34,182 nt of DNA, from positions 1 to 34,182 of the forward strand of contig JBMNVT010000023.1 in the NCBI GenBank assembly GCA_050947015.1, written 5' to 3'. The translations under genes were made by a program, and so were the position numbers. Below are positions 15,667 through 22,577 of the stretch, piece by piece. The notes under the pieces were generated by a model. The model had not been told where the DNA came from and searched no databases. It was given only the letters and a program-made list of their open reading frames with translations. How positions within the stretch are numbered: the stretch's first letter is position 1; every line of letters begins with the position of its first letter. This stretch comes from CAKXIK01 sp050947015. Lineage in GTDB: Bacteria > Bacillota > Clostridia > Oscillospirales > Acutalibacteraceae.

Positions 15667-17406
15667 ATGAACGGATTGACAATGATGTTGATTGCAATTG
15701 TCGTTCTGGGCGGTGCCTACCTGATCTATGGCCGGTGGCTTGCAAAAAAATGGGGAATTGACCCCAATGCAAAAACACCTGCCTATGAGCTGGAAGACGG
15801 CGTGGATTATGTTCCTGCCGACACCAACGTGGTGTTCGGTCACCAATTTGCTTCAATTGCAGGCGCAGGCCCGATCAACGGGCCGATTCAGGCGGCGGTT
15901 TTCGGCTGGGTGCCGGTGCTGCTCTGGATTCTGATCGGCGGCGTGTTCTTTGGTGCGGTACAGGATTTTGTTTCCATGTACGCATCGGTAAAAAACAAAG
16001 GCCGTTCCATTGGTTACATTATTGAACGCTATATCGGCAAAACCGGTAAAAAACTTTTCCTGCTGTTTTGCTGGCTGTTCTGCATTCTGGTTGTGGCCGC
16101 GTTTGCCGATGTGGTCGCTAAAACCTTTAACGGTGTTGGCAATGCCGATTCGGTCAACATTGCTAACGGAGCTGTTGCGACGACTTCCATGCTGTTTATC
16201 GGTTTTGCCGTGGCGCTGGGCTTTATTCTCCGCTATGCAAAGCTTTCCAAATGGCTGAACACCGTGATTGCCGTTCTGTTCTTGGTCGGCGCGATCTTTA
16301 TCGGCCTTAACGCACCGATGTTCGTTTCCGGAGGTGTGTGGCACATCATTATTTTTGTGTATATTCTGATCGCGTCAGTCACGCCTGTTTGGGCGCTTCT
16401 GCAGCCGCGTGATTATTTGAACAGCTATCTGCTGGTGGCGATGATTCTGGCCGCCGTTGTTGGCATCTTTGTGGCAAATCCGTCGGTGAATCTTCCTGCC
16501 TTTACCACTTTTTATGTGGAAGGTACCGGCAGCATGTTCCCGATTCTGTTTGTTACCATTGCCTGCGGCGCTGTTTCGGGCTTTCATTCGCTGGTTTCCT
16601 CCGGCACGGCTTCCAAACAGATCAAAAATGAGAAAAATATGCTTCCGGTTTCCTTTGGCGCAATGCTGATGGAAAGCATGCTCGCAGTCGTCGCGCTGAT
16701 TGCTGCGGCAAGTTTTGCCACCGGCGCCGCTGCCGAAGCCGGCTACACAACGCCTTCTCTGATTTTCTCGGGCGGCGTTGCAAATTTCCTGACGACAATC
16801 GGATTGCCGCACAACGTTGTTTTCACCTTGATTAATCTGGCGGTTTCCGCCTTTGCACTCACCAGTCTGGATAGCGTTGCCCGCGTGGGAAGACTGAGCT
16901 TTCAGGAACTTTTTCTTGACGAAAGCATCAAAGATGAAGATATTAAGGGTTGGCGCAAGGTGCTTACCAACAAGTATTTTGCAACCGTGCTGACGCTTGT
17001 GCTTTCTTATGCGCTGGCAAAGGCCGGCTATGCCGCAATCTGGCCGCTCTTTGGTTCTGCCAATCAGCTGCTCAGCGCATTGGCGCTGCTGGCCTGTGCA
17101 GTGTTCCTCAAGCGCACCAAACGTGAGGGCTGGATGCTGTGGGTTCCGATGGTTATCATGCTGGCGGTTACCGGCACAGCGCTGACCATGCAGATCATTG
17201 GCTTGGCATCCAGGCTGGGTACCACCTATGCGTGGGTTGCCGGCATAACGCAGGTGATTGACGGCAAGACCGTGATGACTGCGTGGGGCGCTCTGCTGCA
17301 GCTTGTATTTGCAGTGCTGCTGCTCGCTCTTGGCGTAGTCGTTGCCATTCAGGGAATTCACAAGCTTCTTGCAAAAAAAGAAGAAGAGACTCCGCAGGCC
17401 GTCTGA
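15667..17406 (+). CDS. cstA: carbon starvation protein CstA family transporter
   Basis: Multi-pass membrane carrier of the CstA/BtsT family, known in enterobacteria for peptide and pyruvate uptake; 579 aa here. ATG 15667 is preferred over the longer open frame, because the protein then begins with the expected first membrane helix (MNGLTMMLIAIVVLGGAYLI). It also has AAAGG 12 nt upstream and leaves the promoter outside the gene. Family landmarks are PADTNVVFGHQFASIAGAGP, the segment GAVQDFVSMYASVKNKG and the later SGTASKQIKNE. It is shorter than E. coli CstA (about 700 aa), as is common in Firmicutes. It is monocistronic with a clear terminator. Pyruvate is a plausible substrate for a fermenter, but this is not shown by the sequence. 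Confidence 0.93.
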   Translation: MNGLTMMLIAIVVLGGAYLIYGRWLAKKWGIDPNAKTPAYELEDGVDYVPADTNVVFGHQFASIAGAGPINGPIQAAVFGWVPVLLWILIGGVFFGAVQDFVSMYASVKNKGRSIGYIIERYIGKTGKKLFLLFCWLFCILVVAAFADVVAKTFNGVGNADSVNIANGAVATTSMLFIGFAVALGFILRYAKLSKWLNTVIAVLFLVGAIFIGLNAPMFVSGGVWHIIIFVYILIASVTPVWALLQPRDYLNSYLLVAMILAAVVGIFVANPSVNLPAFTTFYVEGTGSMFPILFVTIACGAVSGFHSLVSSGTASKQIKNEKNMLPVSFGAMLMESMLAVVALIAAASFATGAAAEAGYTTPSLIFSGGVANFLTTIGLPHNVVFTLINLAVSAFALTSLDSVARVGRLSFQELFLDESIKDEDIKGWRKVLTNKYFATVLTLVLSYALAKAGYAAIWPLFGSANQLLSALALLACAVFLKRTKREGWMLWVPMVIMLAVTGTALTMQIIGLASRLGTTYAWVAGITQVIDGKTVMTAWGALLQLVFAVLLLALGVVVAIQGIHKLLAKKEEETPQAV

Positions 17407-17453
17407 CCGACAGACATCAGTTTTTGTCACTGAAAAATTTTATGGCTTAAAAG

Positions 17454-17492
17454 CGTTCCGTTCGGCACAGGTCGCCGAACGGAACGTTTTTT
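17454..17492 (+). terminator. terminator of cstA
   Basis: CGTTCCGTTCGGC (17454-17466) pairs with GCCGAACGGAACG (17474-17486) around a 7-nt loop. TTTTTT follows at 17487-17492. Confidence 0.93.
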
Positions 17493-17541
17493 CATTTCCC
17501 CACCGCCCGAGCGCCGTTTTTTGAAAAAACAGCGGAACAAA

Positions 17542-17577
17542 TAAAAAAGCCGTCCCGCAGCTTTGCGGAACGGCTTT
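17542..17577 (-). terminator. terminator of the cold-shock gene
   Basis: On the minus strand AAGCCGTTCCGCA pairs with TGCGGGACGGCTT (one G-U wobble) around AAGC. A run of T with one A follows. It lies 14 nt after the csp stop. Confidence 0.9.
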
Positions 17578-17590
17578 GGTTGCTGAAAAA

Positions 17591-17800
17591 TTACAGCGGG
17601 CAGACATTGACGGCTCTCAGCTTCGCGCTGTTCTTGGGATCCGGCTCAGTTTCAAAAGAAACCTTCTGGCCTTCGGCAAGAGTCTTGAAGCCTTCTGTCT
17701 GAATAGCGGAGAAATGCACAAAAACATCCTCGCCGCCCTCGTCGTTGGAAATGAAACCATAGCCTTTGCTCTCGTTAAACCATTTTACTGTACCGTTCAT
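17591..17800 (-). CDS. cspA: cold-shock protein (CspA family)
   Basis: Single-domain OB-fold nucleic-acid chaperone of 69 aa that melts RNA structure. RNP1 (KGYGFI) and RNP2 (VFVHFS) are intact, and the family opening NGTVKWFNESKGYGFI is present. ATG 17800 has GGAGG upstream; the open frame continues further but only into the leader. The mRNA has a leader of about 120 nt from a strong promoter, as is usual for csp genes, and the leader can fold over the ribosome site. Temperature or growth-phase control is likely but inferred. Confidence 0.97.
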   Translation of the reverse strand: MNGTVKWFNESKGYGFISNDEGGEDVFVHFSAIQTEGFKTLAEGQKVSFETEPDPKNSAKLRAVNVCPL

Positions 17801-17920
17801 ATTGCAGGTACCTCCAAAAATAAATTCACCCGTGACTGCAATAAAAAACCCACATAGCTGCAAATCATAGACAGAACTATGACCTACAAAAATGTGAGTT
17901 CAAACTGTCGATTTGGATGT
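17801..17920 (-). promoter_or_regulatory. structured 5' leader of the csp mRNA
   Basis: Read on the minus strand, ATTGCAG (17842-17836) can pair perfectly with CTGCAAT (17807-17801). This closes a loop that holds the GGAGG site and ends just before the ATG. A second TTTGCAG (17864-17858) could compete for the same CTGCAA. Further upstream AACTCACA can pair with TGTGGGTT (one U-G), enclosing a CATAG-CTATG hairpin and followed by a T-run, which could act as an attenuator. Confidence 0.5.
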
Positions 17921-17926
17921 GTAGTT

Positions 17927-17955
17927 ATTATAGCACAGAGAAAAGAAAAAGTAAA
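17927..17955 (-). promoter_or_regulatory. promoter of the csp gene
   Basis: On the minus strand TTTACT (17955-17950) and a consensus TATAAT (17932-17927) are 17 bp apart. Nothing recognisable lies between this promoter and the one at 18089. Confidence 0.82.
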
Positions 17956-18088
17956 GCCTGATCTTCAGGAAATCGTCGTACAGCGTTTTTTCACAATTGC
18001 CGCGGGGAATTGCCGCTGTAAAGCTGGCGCGTGTTCAGGCGGTTGTTTCCGGCGGCGCTAAAAAGCTGTTAAGAAACGCGGGAATTTG

Positions 18089-18117
18089 TTGCACAGAGAC
18101 AAATTATGCGGTATGAT
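18089..18117 (+). promoter_or_regulatory. promoter of the GH-A-like glycosidase gene
   Basis: TTGCAC (18089-18094) and TATGAT (18112-18117) have a 17-bp spacer, about 80 nt before the start codon. Confidence 0.65.
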
Positions 18118-18196
18118 ATCTATGTGGTGATTTTATTTCACGTAAAAACAGGTAAGGTATTGTCTTTTATGATTTCTGCAATGATGGGGGTGCCGC

Positions 18197-19912
18197 ATGA
18201 ATATGTTAAAAAACGGAAATTTTGCGAATTTGGACAATGAAAATATGTTTTTTCCAATTGGAGCCTTTGCAAATTATTTCCCGGCGGAAATTATTTGTTC
18301 CAGCGCGACACGCGGCCGTTCAGACGGAGCCGATCTGCTGGAATTTCATAATCTTGCCAGAGAAGACTGGAAACGCTTTCTTGAACGGCTTAAAAGGGAA
18401 GGATATACCGCGATTCACCTGTACCCACGCGGAATTAATGTAAACGACGCCTGGGAGGGACTGGATTGCGGCGGACAGGTAAATAAAGAACTGCTCTCCC
18501 AGATGCTGGATTACATCAATCTGGCAGGGAGCTATGGTATCCGAACACAGCTGGATCTTTTTACACAGCCGGAAACAAGCGTTTACTGCAGCGCCGCAAC
18601 GCAATTAATGTTTGGAACACGGTTTCGCAGCCGCGAAGAAGAGGAGGCGGCGCCGCCGTATGTCCGGCGATTTTGCAGCGGCGCGGCCCACACGGTCAGC
18701 TATGAAAAGTACTTTTTAGATCAGGACGTTCGCCGCTGTAATATACGTTTTTTGGAGATCCTGCTGCCTCAAATTGCAGAAAACCCCAATATTTTTGCGC
18801 TGGAGCTGGTGCATGAACTGGGTTGGCGCGGGCCGTACGCTGCCCGGCCTAATACATTTGCATGGACGAGCGAGCAGGCAATTTTAGACTGGGGAGCAGA
18901 AATGATTCAAGTTGTGCGTCGCCTCGCGCCGCACCTTCCGGTCTGCGTCAGCAGTCCGGGAACAGGGGTATTCGGCCACGAGATTCTCTGCTGGACACAA
19001 CGGTTGCAGCCGGATTTCTATTCCCTTCACCTTTTTCCGCAGTTTTGCGGACATTTAAACGGCAGTGGAGATTTTGCTTCTGTTGTGGAGTTTTCATTGA
19101 AGTATGCACAGGCGGGCGGCTGTGCCATGATCGGAGAATGGGAATGCGGCGGCCATATGGGGCAATTGTCTGAATGGGATCTGCAGCTTTGCGCACGGGA
19201 TATTGTCTGGTTTTCATTCATTTCGGGTGCGCCGGGAGTGATTGCACGTCTGGCACACAGCTGTGGCGAATACCGCAGTGTGGAGCCGGTTTTGCAGCGC
19301 CTTCAGGGCAGGACGCTTGGCCGAAAAAAGCCGGCGCTCGGGCTTGACCTTCGGCCGCTGCATGCCCGAATGCTTCTGTTAACGCAATGCGGCGCCGGAG
19401 AGTGTGCGTTCGGTGGGGCGGCCTGGTGCCCGGATACGGAAACAGAGGATGAAAAGCACCGCTTTTGCCGCCAGCGTACCGATCCCCTCTTTTTGCAGAT
19501 GCTTCGTCAGACGGTTGAGCTGCAGGAAGAAGGGTTGGATTATGACCTTACGTTTTCTCCGCAGGAATATAAGGCAAACCGCCCGGAGCAGGTGCGCGGC
19601 GGAATCCGGCTGGAGGTGCCCAAAGGCTACCGGATGCGCCAGCGAACCTGTGCGGACGGCAAAACAATTATTGCTTATCTGCGCAATTATGAGCGCAAAC
19701 CTGTTTGGGAACGACCGGGGAAGGAGCTTTACGCGGTGCGTGACAGAGCGCCGAAACCGTTTGCGGTGCGTGCTGCCGATGGATGGCGTCCCTATGTGTA
19801 CGATCTGGATCTGCGCCGTTGGGTGGATGATTTTGCCATTTTTCATGGAACCGTAACATCTCATGATTTTGTAGTGCTGCTGTTCCGCGACGAAAAGGGC
19901 GAAGAACTATGA
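18197..19912 (+). CDS. putative clan GH-A-like glycoside hydrolase, family not recognised
   Basis: 571-aa cytoplasmic protein (no signal peptide) from ATG 18197, with a GGGGGTG site upstream. It reads as a TIM-barrel retaining glycosidase. An early strand is followed by WKRFLERLKREGYTAIHLYP; a strand-4 acid lies in FALELVHELGW (E207); a strand-7 acid lies in AMIGEWECGG (E314). This is the spacing and context of the acid/base and nucleophile in GH5/GH42-type enzymes. The region DFYSLHLFPQFCGH precedes strand 7. The last 170 residues are probably a beta-sandwich domain. I cannot place it in a named family. It is a single gene, convergent with tauE with a 12-bp gap and no clear terminator. The substrate is unknown. 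Confidence 0.65.
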   Translation: MNMLKNGNFANLDNENMFFPIGAFANYFPAEIICSSATRGRSDGADLLEFHNLAREDWKRFLERLKREGYTAIHLYPRGINVNDAWEGLDCGGQVNKELLSQMLDYINLAGSYGIRTQLDLFTQPETSVYCSAATQLMFGTRFRSREEEEAAPPYVRRFCSGAAHTVSYEKYFLDQDVRRCNIRFLEILLPQIAENPNIFALELVHELGWRGPYAARPNTFAWTSEQAILDWGAEMIQVVRRLAPHLPVCVSSPGTGVFGHEILCWTQRLQPDFYSLHLFPQFCGHLNGSGDFASVVEFSLKYAQAGGCAMIGEWECGGHMGQLSEWDLQLCARDIVWFSFISGAPGVIARLAHSCGEYRSVEPVLQRLQGRTLGRKKPALGLDLRPLHARMLLLTQCGAGECAFGGAAWCPDTETEDEKHRFCRQRTDPLFLQMLRQTVELQEEGLDYDLTFSPQEYKANRPEQVRGGIRLEVPKGYRMRQRTCADGKTIIAYLRNYERKPVWERPGKELYAVRDRAPKPFAVRAADGWRPYVYDLDLRRWVDDFAIFHGTVTSHDFVVLLFRDEKGEEL

Positions 19913-19924
19913 TGTGCTGCGAGG

Positions 19925-20713
19925 TTATCCTGCCGCAGAAGGAAAGAACAGCTTTACCGCAAGCATGGCGGCGCCCAGAACAGTCAGTACGATTCCCGTA
20001 ACGCGGTTGAGCGTTGCGGCGGGCGCCTTGTTTGCAAATTTTGCTGAAAGCAAAGCCCCGAACAGTGTGAAGAAAACGCACAAAACCAGAGCTGTCGGAT
20101 CCGGAAAAGCTCCGCTGATTGAAAAATGAGAGACTGCGCCGGTAAGCGCGGTAAAGGTCATAATAAACACGCTGGTGCCGACGGCTGTTTTAAGTTCATA
20201 CCCCAAAACGCTTGTTAAAATCAACAGCATCATCATACCGCCGCCTGCACCGATAAAGCCGCAGATAAATCCGATCAGAATGCCGCAAAAAACAGACTGG
20301 ATCACTTTTGTCCGTGTGCTTTTCTGCTCCAGACATTCTCTGGTGGTCATCACCGGGCGGAGAATAAATTTAATGCCGAGCAGAAGCGTCATAAAAACCG
20401 AAAAACTTCCCATGGTGGTGTTGGGAACCAGCGAGGCGGCATAACTGCCGACCAACGTAAACACAAGTACGGAACACAACATAACCAACCCGTTTTTGAT
20501 GTCAAGGTTCTTATTTTTAGCATACGTTCGCGCCGATATGGCCGACGCAAGCACATCAGACGCCAGTGCGATTCCAACAGCCGGATAAGCGTCAAACCCG
20601 AGAAAGGTAATCAGCATCGGAGAAATAACGGCTGCGGCCGAAAGTCCGGCCAGTCCGGTACCGACCCCTGCGCCAAGCCCGGCAATGATACAGACGATCC
20701 ATTTCAGCAGCAT
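19925..20713 (-). CDS. sulfite exporter TauE/SafE family protein
   Basis: Membrane protein of 262 aa with about eight helices arranged as two related halves. Each half opens with a glycine-rich motif: GAGVGTGLAGLSAAAVISPM near residue 14 and GFIGAGGGMMMLLIL near residue 150, the latter followed by GTSVFIM. The family exports or imports sulfur-containing or organic anions (sulfite, sulfoacetate and others); the substrate here is not known. It starts 43 nt after the marR stop on the same strand with a GAGG site, so it is probably co-transcribed and controlled by that regulator. Confidence 0.9.
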   Translation of the reverse strand: MLLKWIVCIIAGLGAGVGTGLAGLSAAAVISPMLITFLGFDAYPAVGIALASDVLASAISARTYAKNKNLDIKNGLVMLCSVLVFTLVGSYAASLVPNTTMGSFSVFMTLLLGIKFILRPVMTTRECLEQKSTRTKVIQSVFCGILIGFICGFIGAGGGMMMLLILTSVLGYELKTAVGTSVFIMTFTALTGAVSHFSISGAFPDPTALVLCVFFTLFGALLSAKFANKAPAATLNRVTGIVLTVLGAAMLAVKLFFPSAAG

Positions 20714-20756
20714 ATAAAAACGCCTCTTTTCTGTTTACGCCCGCTCCGGACGGAGG

Positions 20757-21188
20757 TCAGGGCATGGTTTGAACATTGTGGTTGATCTGCTCCAGAACGT
20801 GCCGCAGGGTTTGCAGTTCCTCTTCGGGAATCCCCCGCAGGATTTCCCGCACAAAGGTCTGCTGTGCTTTTTTGCCGGCATTTACAGTTTCCGCGGCTGC
20901 GGGCAGCAGCTTGAGCCGGACGATGCGGCGGTCGGCCTTGTCGGTTTCGGCGGAGAGGTACCCGCGCCGGTACAGCAGCTCCACCGCTTTTGAAACATGC
21001 GATTTGGCGATCCCGCGAACACGGACAATATCGTGAGCCGTATCAAGCCCGGGATTGTTCTGCAAAAACAGCAAAACGTCCAGCTCGATGCGCGAAACGC
21101 CGCAGGACTCTGCAGTGCAGCTCAGAAGTCTGTCATATGGCTTCTGAAATTGCTGCGTAAGGTTAAAAAAATCAGCCGCAGTCATCAT
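20757..21188 (-). CDS. MarR-family transcriptional regulator
   Basis: 143-aa winged helix-turn-helix regulator. The recognition region is VRGIAKSHVSKAVELLYRRGYL, followed by the wing ETDKADRRIVRLKLL, the classical MarR D-x-R-D-like segment. Terminal helices give the dimer. ATG 21188 has AAAGGA upstream. Operator-like GTTCA/TGAAC repeats lie between its -10 and start codon, which suggests autoregulation. The linked tauE-type exporter is the likely target. The inducer is unknown. Confidence 0.92.
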   Translation of the reverse strand: MMTAADFFNLTQQFQKPYDRLLSCTAESCGVSRIELDVLLFLQNNPGLDTAHDIVRVRGIAKSHVSKAVELLYRRGYLSAETDKADRRIVRLKLLPAAAETVNAGKKAQQTFVREILRGIPEEELQTLRHVLEQINHNVQTMP

Positions 21189-21206
21189 AAGGAAGTTCCT
21201 TTCTTT

Positions 21207-21227
21207 TTGAACTGTTCAATAATGAAC
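21207..21227. promoter_or_regulatory. putative MarR operator over the marR start site
   Basis: TTGAACTGTTCAA (21207-21219) is a perfect 6-1-6 palindrome, and GTTCAATAATGAAC (21214-21227) is an overlapping 5-4-5 inverted repeat. Three half-sites therefore lie in 21 bp, just downstream of the marR -10. Confidence 0.65.
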
Positions 21228-21228
21228 T

Positions 21229-21256
21229 ATTATACTCGGCTTGAGAGACTTGTCAA
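21229..21256 (-). promoter_or_regulatory. promoter of marR-tauE
   Basis: On the minus strand, consensus TTGACA (21256-21251) and TATAAT (21234-21229) are 16 bp apart. Confidence 0.82.
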
Positions 21257-21276
21257 GCAAAATATCGGAAAATTAC

Positions 21277-21307
21277 TTGACTTAGAGTTAACTGTAGGGA
21301 TTATACT
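21277..21307 (+). promoter_or_regulatory. possible promoter of the DUF3737 gene
   Basis: TTGACT (21277-21282) lies 19 bp from TATACT (21302-21307) or 16 bp from GATTAT. The spacing is poor. An 8-bp palindrome, AGTTAACT, lies in the spacer. Confidence 0.4.
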
Positions 21308-21374
21308 GAAAAAAACAAAACGGTTTGCTTTCGGGCGAGCCGCTATTTTTATCAAAAAGGTGTGACTTGCAGGA

Positions 21375-22223
21375 ATGGAACAGCCTGAAAAAATTACCGG
21401 ACAATCGTTTGACGCAGAACGTGCGTTTTACGGCAGAAACGGAATTGTTTTATCTAACTGCCGGTTCGAAGGGCCTGCGGACGGGGAAAGCGCACTGAAA
21501 GAATGCACAGATGTGGCGGTGCAGGATTGCTTCTGCAATTTGCGATATCCGTTCTGGCACGATCATTACATCACCATCGAAAACACGGAGCTGACCCCGC
21601 TTTGCCGCGCGGCGCTCTGGTATTCCGACCATATCTCTATTGCCGACAGCCGACTGCACGGAATCAAAGCTCTGCGTGAGTGTAGGGATGCCTCCCTGAC
21701 GCGGTGTGATATTCTTTCGCCGGAATTCGGCTGGTCGGTGCGCAACCTTAGAATGAAGGACTGCACGGCGGAAAGCGAATACTTTCTGATGCGCAGTGAA
21801 CAGGTTTTTTGCAGCGGACTGAATTTTCGCGGCAAATACTCCTTTCAATATGTGCGCGGTGCGGAACTGAACAACTGTGTGCTCAACACAAAGGATGCGT
21901 TCTGGCATTCCGAAAATGTTACGGTGCGTGATTGTGTGATCAACGGGGAATATCTTGCGTGGTATTCCGATCATTTGACACTGATTCACTGCAAAATTAC
22001 GGGAACGCAGCCGTTTTGCTACTGCACCAATCTGCGGCTGATCGACTGCGAGCTGACCAATGCCGATCTCTGCTTTGAAAAATCGGAAGTCGAAGCCACG
22101 CTTACAGCGCCGGTTGACAGTATTAAAAATCCTCTGCGGGGCAGAATCACGGTACCGCGGCTTGGAGAACTGATCCGCGACGACGAGGCGTCCCGCGGCG
22201 AGGTTATCATTACCGGAAAATAA
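21375..22223 (+). CDS. DUF3737 family right-handed beta-helix protein
   Basis: 282-aa protein matching the DUF3737 pattern. Repeated short strands carry hallmark phrases such as ESALKECTDVAVQDC, RYPFWHDHYITIENT, ALWYSDHISI, GKYSFQYVRGAELNN, AFWHSENVTVRDC and EYLAWYSDHLTL. The roughly 20-residue periodicity indicates a parallel beta-helix. There is no signal peptide, and the molecular function is not known. It starts with ATG 21375 after an AGGA and is divergent from marR. A hairpin with a T-run follows at 22329. Confidence 0.9.
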   Translation: MEQPEKITGQSFDAERAFYGRNGIVLSNCRFEGPADGESALKECTDVAVQDCFCNLRYPFWHDHYITIENTELTPLCRAALWYSDHISIADSRLHGIKALRECRDASLTRCDILSPEFGWSVRNLRMKDCTAESEYFLMRSEQVFCSGLNFRGKYSFQYVRGAELNNCVLNTKDAFWHSENVTVRDCVINGEYLAWYSDHLTLIHCKITGTQPFCYCTNLRLIDCELTNADLCFEKSEVEATLTAPVDSIKNPLRGRITVPRLGELIRDDEASRGEVIITGK

Positions 22224-22227
22224 TGCT

Positions 22228-22339
22228 TCAGACGGGGTTTTCCGTTGCGTCGGAAAAAAACAGTATAGGCGGGCGCATGTGCGGCTTTTGCAAGCTGTGC
22301 CCGCAGCTTTTTCAGCTCGGCGAGCAAACCGGCGTCCAC
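22228..22339 (-). pseudogene. decayed HRDC-domain remnant (RecQ-type C terminus)
   Basis: Minus-strand translation from GTG 22339 gives LLAELKKLRAQLAK and then AHAPAYTVF, matching the HRDC domain opening (LFxxLRxLRxxxAxxxxxPxYxVFxDAT). The frame then breaks inside a run of seven T. With one T fewer it continues SDATENPV and stops at 22228. There is no helicase body upstream, and an in-frame stop lies two codons before the GTG. It looks like a fossil of a helicase or HRDC gene. Confidence 0.5.
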
Positions 22340-22369
22340 GCGTCAGTCTGTACGCCGGGCTGTTTTTTT
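22329..22369 (+). terminator. probable terminator of the DUF3737 gene
   Basis: CCGGCGT (22329-22335) pairs with ACGCCGG (22352-22358). Four bases later a run of seven T (22363-22369) follows. The loop is long (16 nt). Confidence 0.6.
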
Positions 22370-22405
22370 CAAATCTTTTAAGTTGTTTTTTTTCAAAGCT
22401 TTTAA
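22362..22405. repeat. imperfect 20/21-bp tandem duplication, A/T tracts
   Basis: Two copies (22362-22381 and 22385-22405) begin G, a run of 7 or 8 T, CAAA, then TC or GC, and end TTTTAA. They lie directly upstream of the nrdD -35 and could act as UP elements. Confidence 0.55.
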
Positions 22406-22410
22406 ATGTA

Positions 22411-22439
22411 TTGACAGTATGCAGAATGAGTGATAAGAT
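22411..22439 (+). promoter_or_regulatory. promoter of nrdD-nrdG
   Basis: TTGACA (22411-22416) and TAAGAT (22434-22439) are 17 bp apart, with an extended TGA before the -10. The leader is about 130 nt. Confidence 0.78.
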
Positions 22440-22446
22440 AGTAAAG

Positions 22447-22502
22447 CACTATTGATTGAATGAATAAAGCGGAAAAACGCAATAAGAGCACAATATATTG
22501 TG
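22447..22502 (+). promoter_or_regulatory. NrdR-like boxes in the nrdD leader
   Basis: CACAATATATTGTG (22489-22502) is a perfect 14-bp palindrome close to the NrdR box consensus (ACACwATATwTTGTGT type). A weaker copy, CACTATTGATTGAA (22447-22460), begins 42 bp upstream, four helical turns away, at the expected start site. NrdR is the usual repressor of ribonucleotide reductase genes and acts through paired boxes. Confidence 0.6.
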
Positions 22503-22577
22503 TTTTGTTGACAAAGATTATACGGAACGGAAAAACCGGACGGGTTATGCGGCAAAGCGGAAAGGATTGTGACGCAA

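Noticed and set aside
17993..18018. Tandem AATTGCCGC repeat (17995-18003 and 18008-18016)
   Set aside because: Only two 9-bp copies with no link to the nearby promoters; could be chance.
22507..22512. Second TTGACA upstream of nrdD
   Set aside because: No -10-like sequence at 16-18 bp downstream; the promoter at 22411-22439 is much better.
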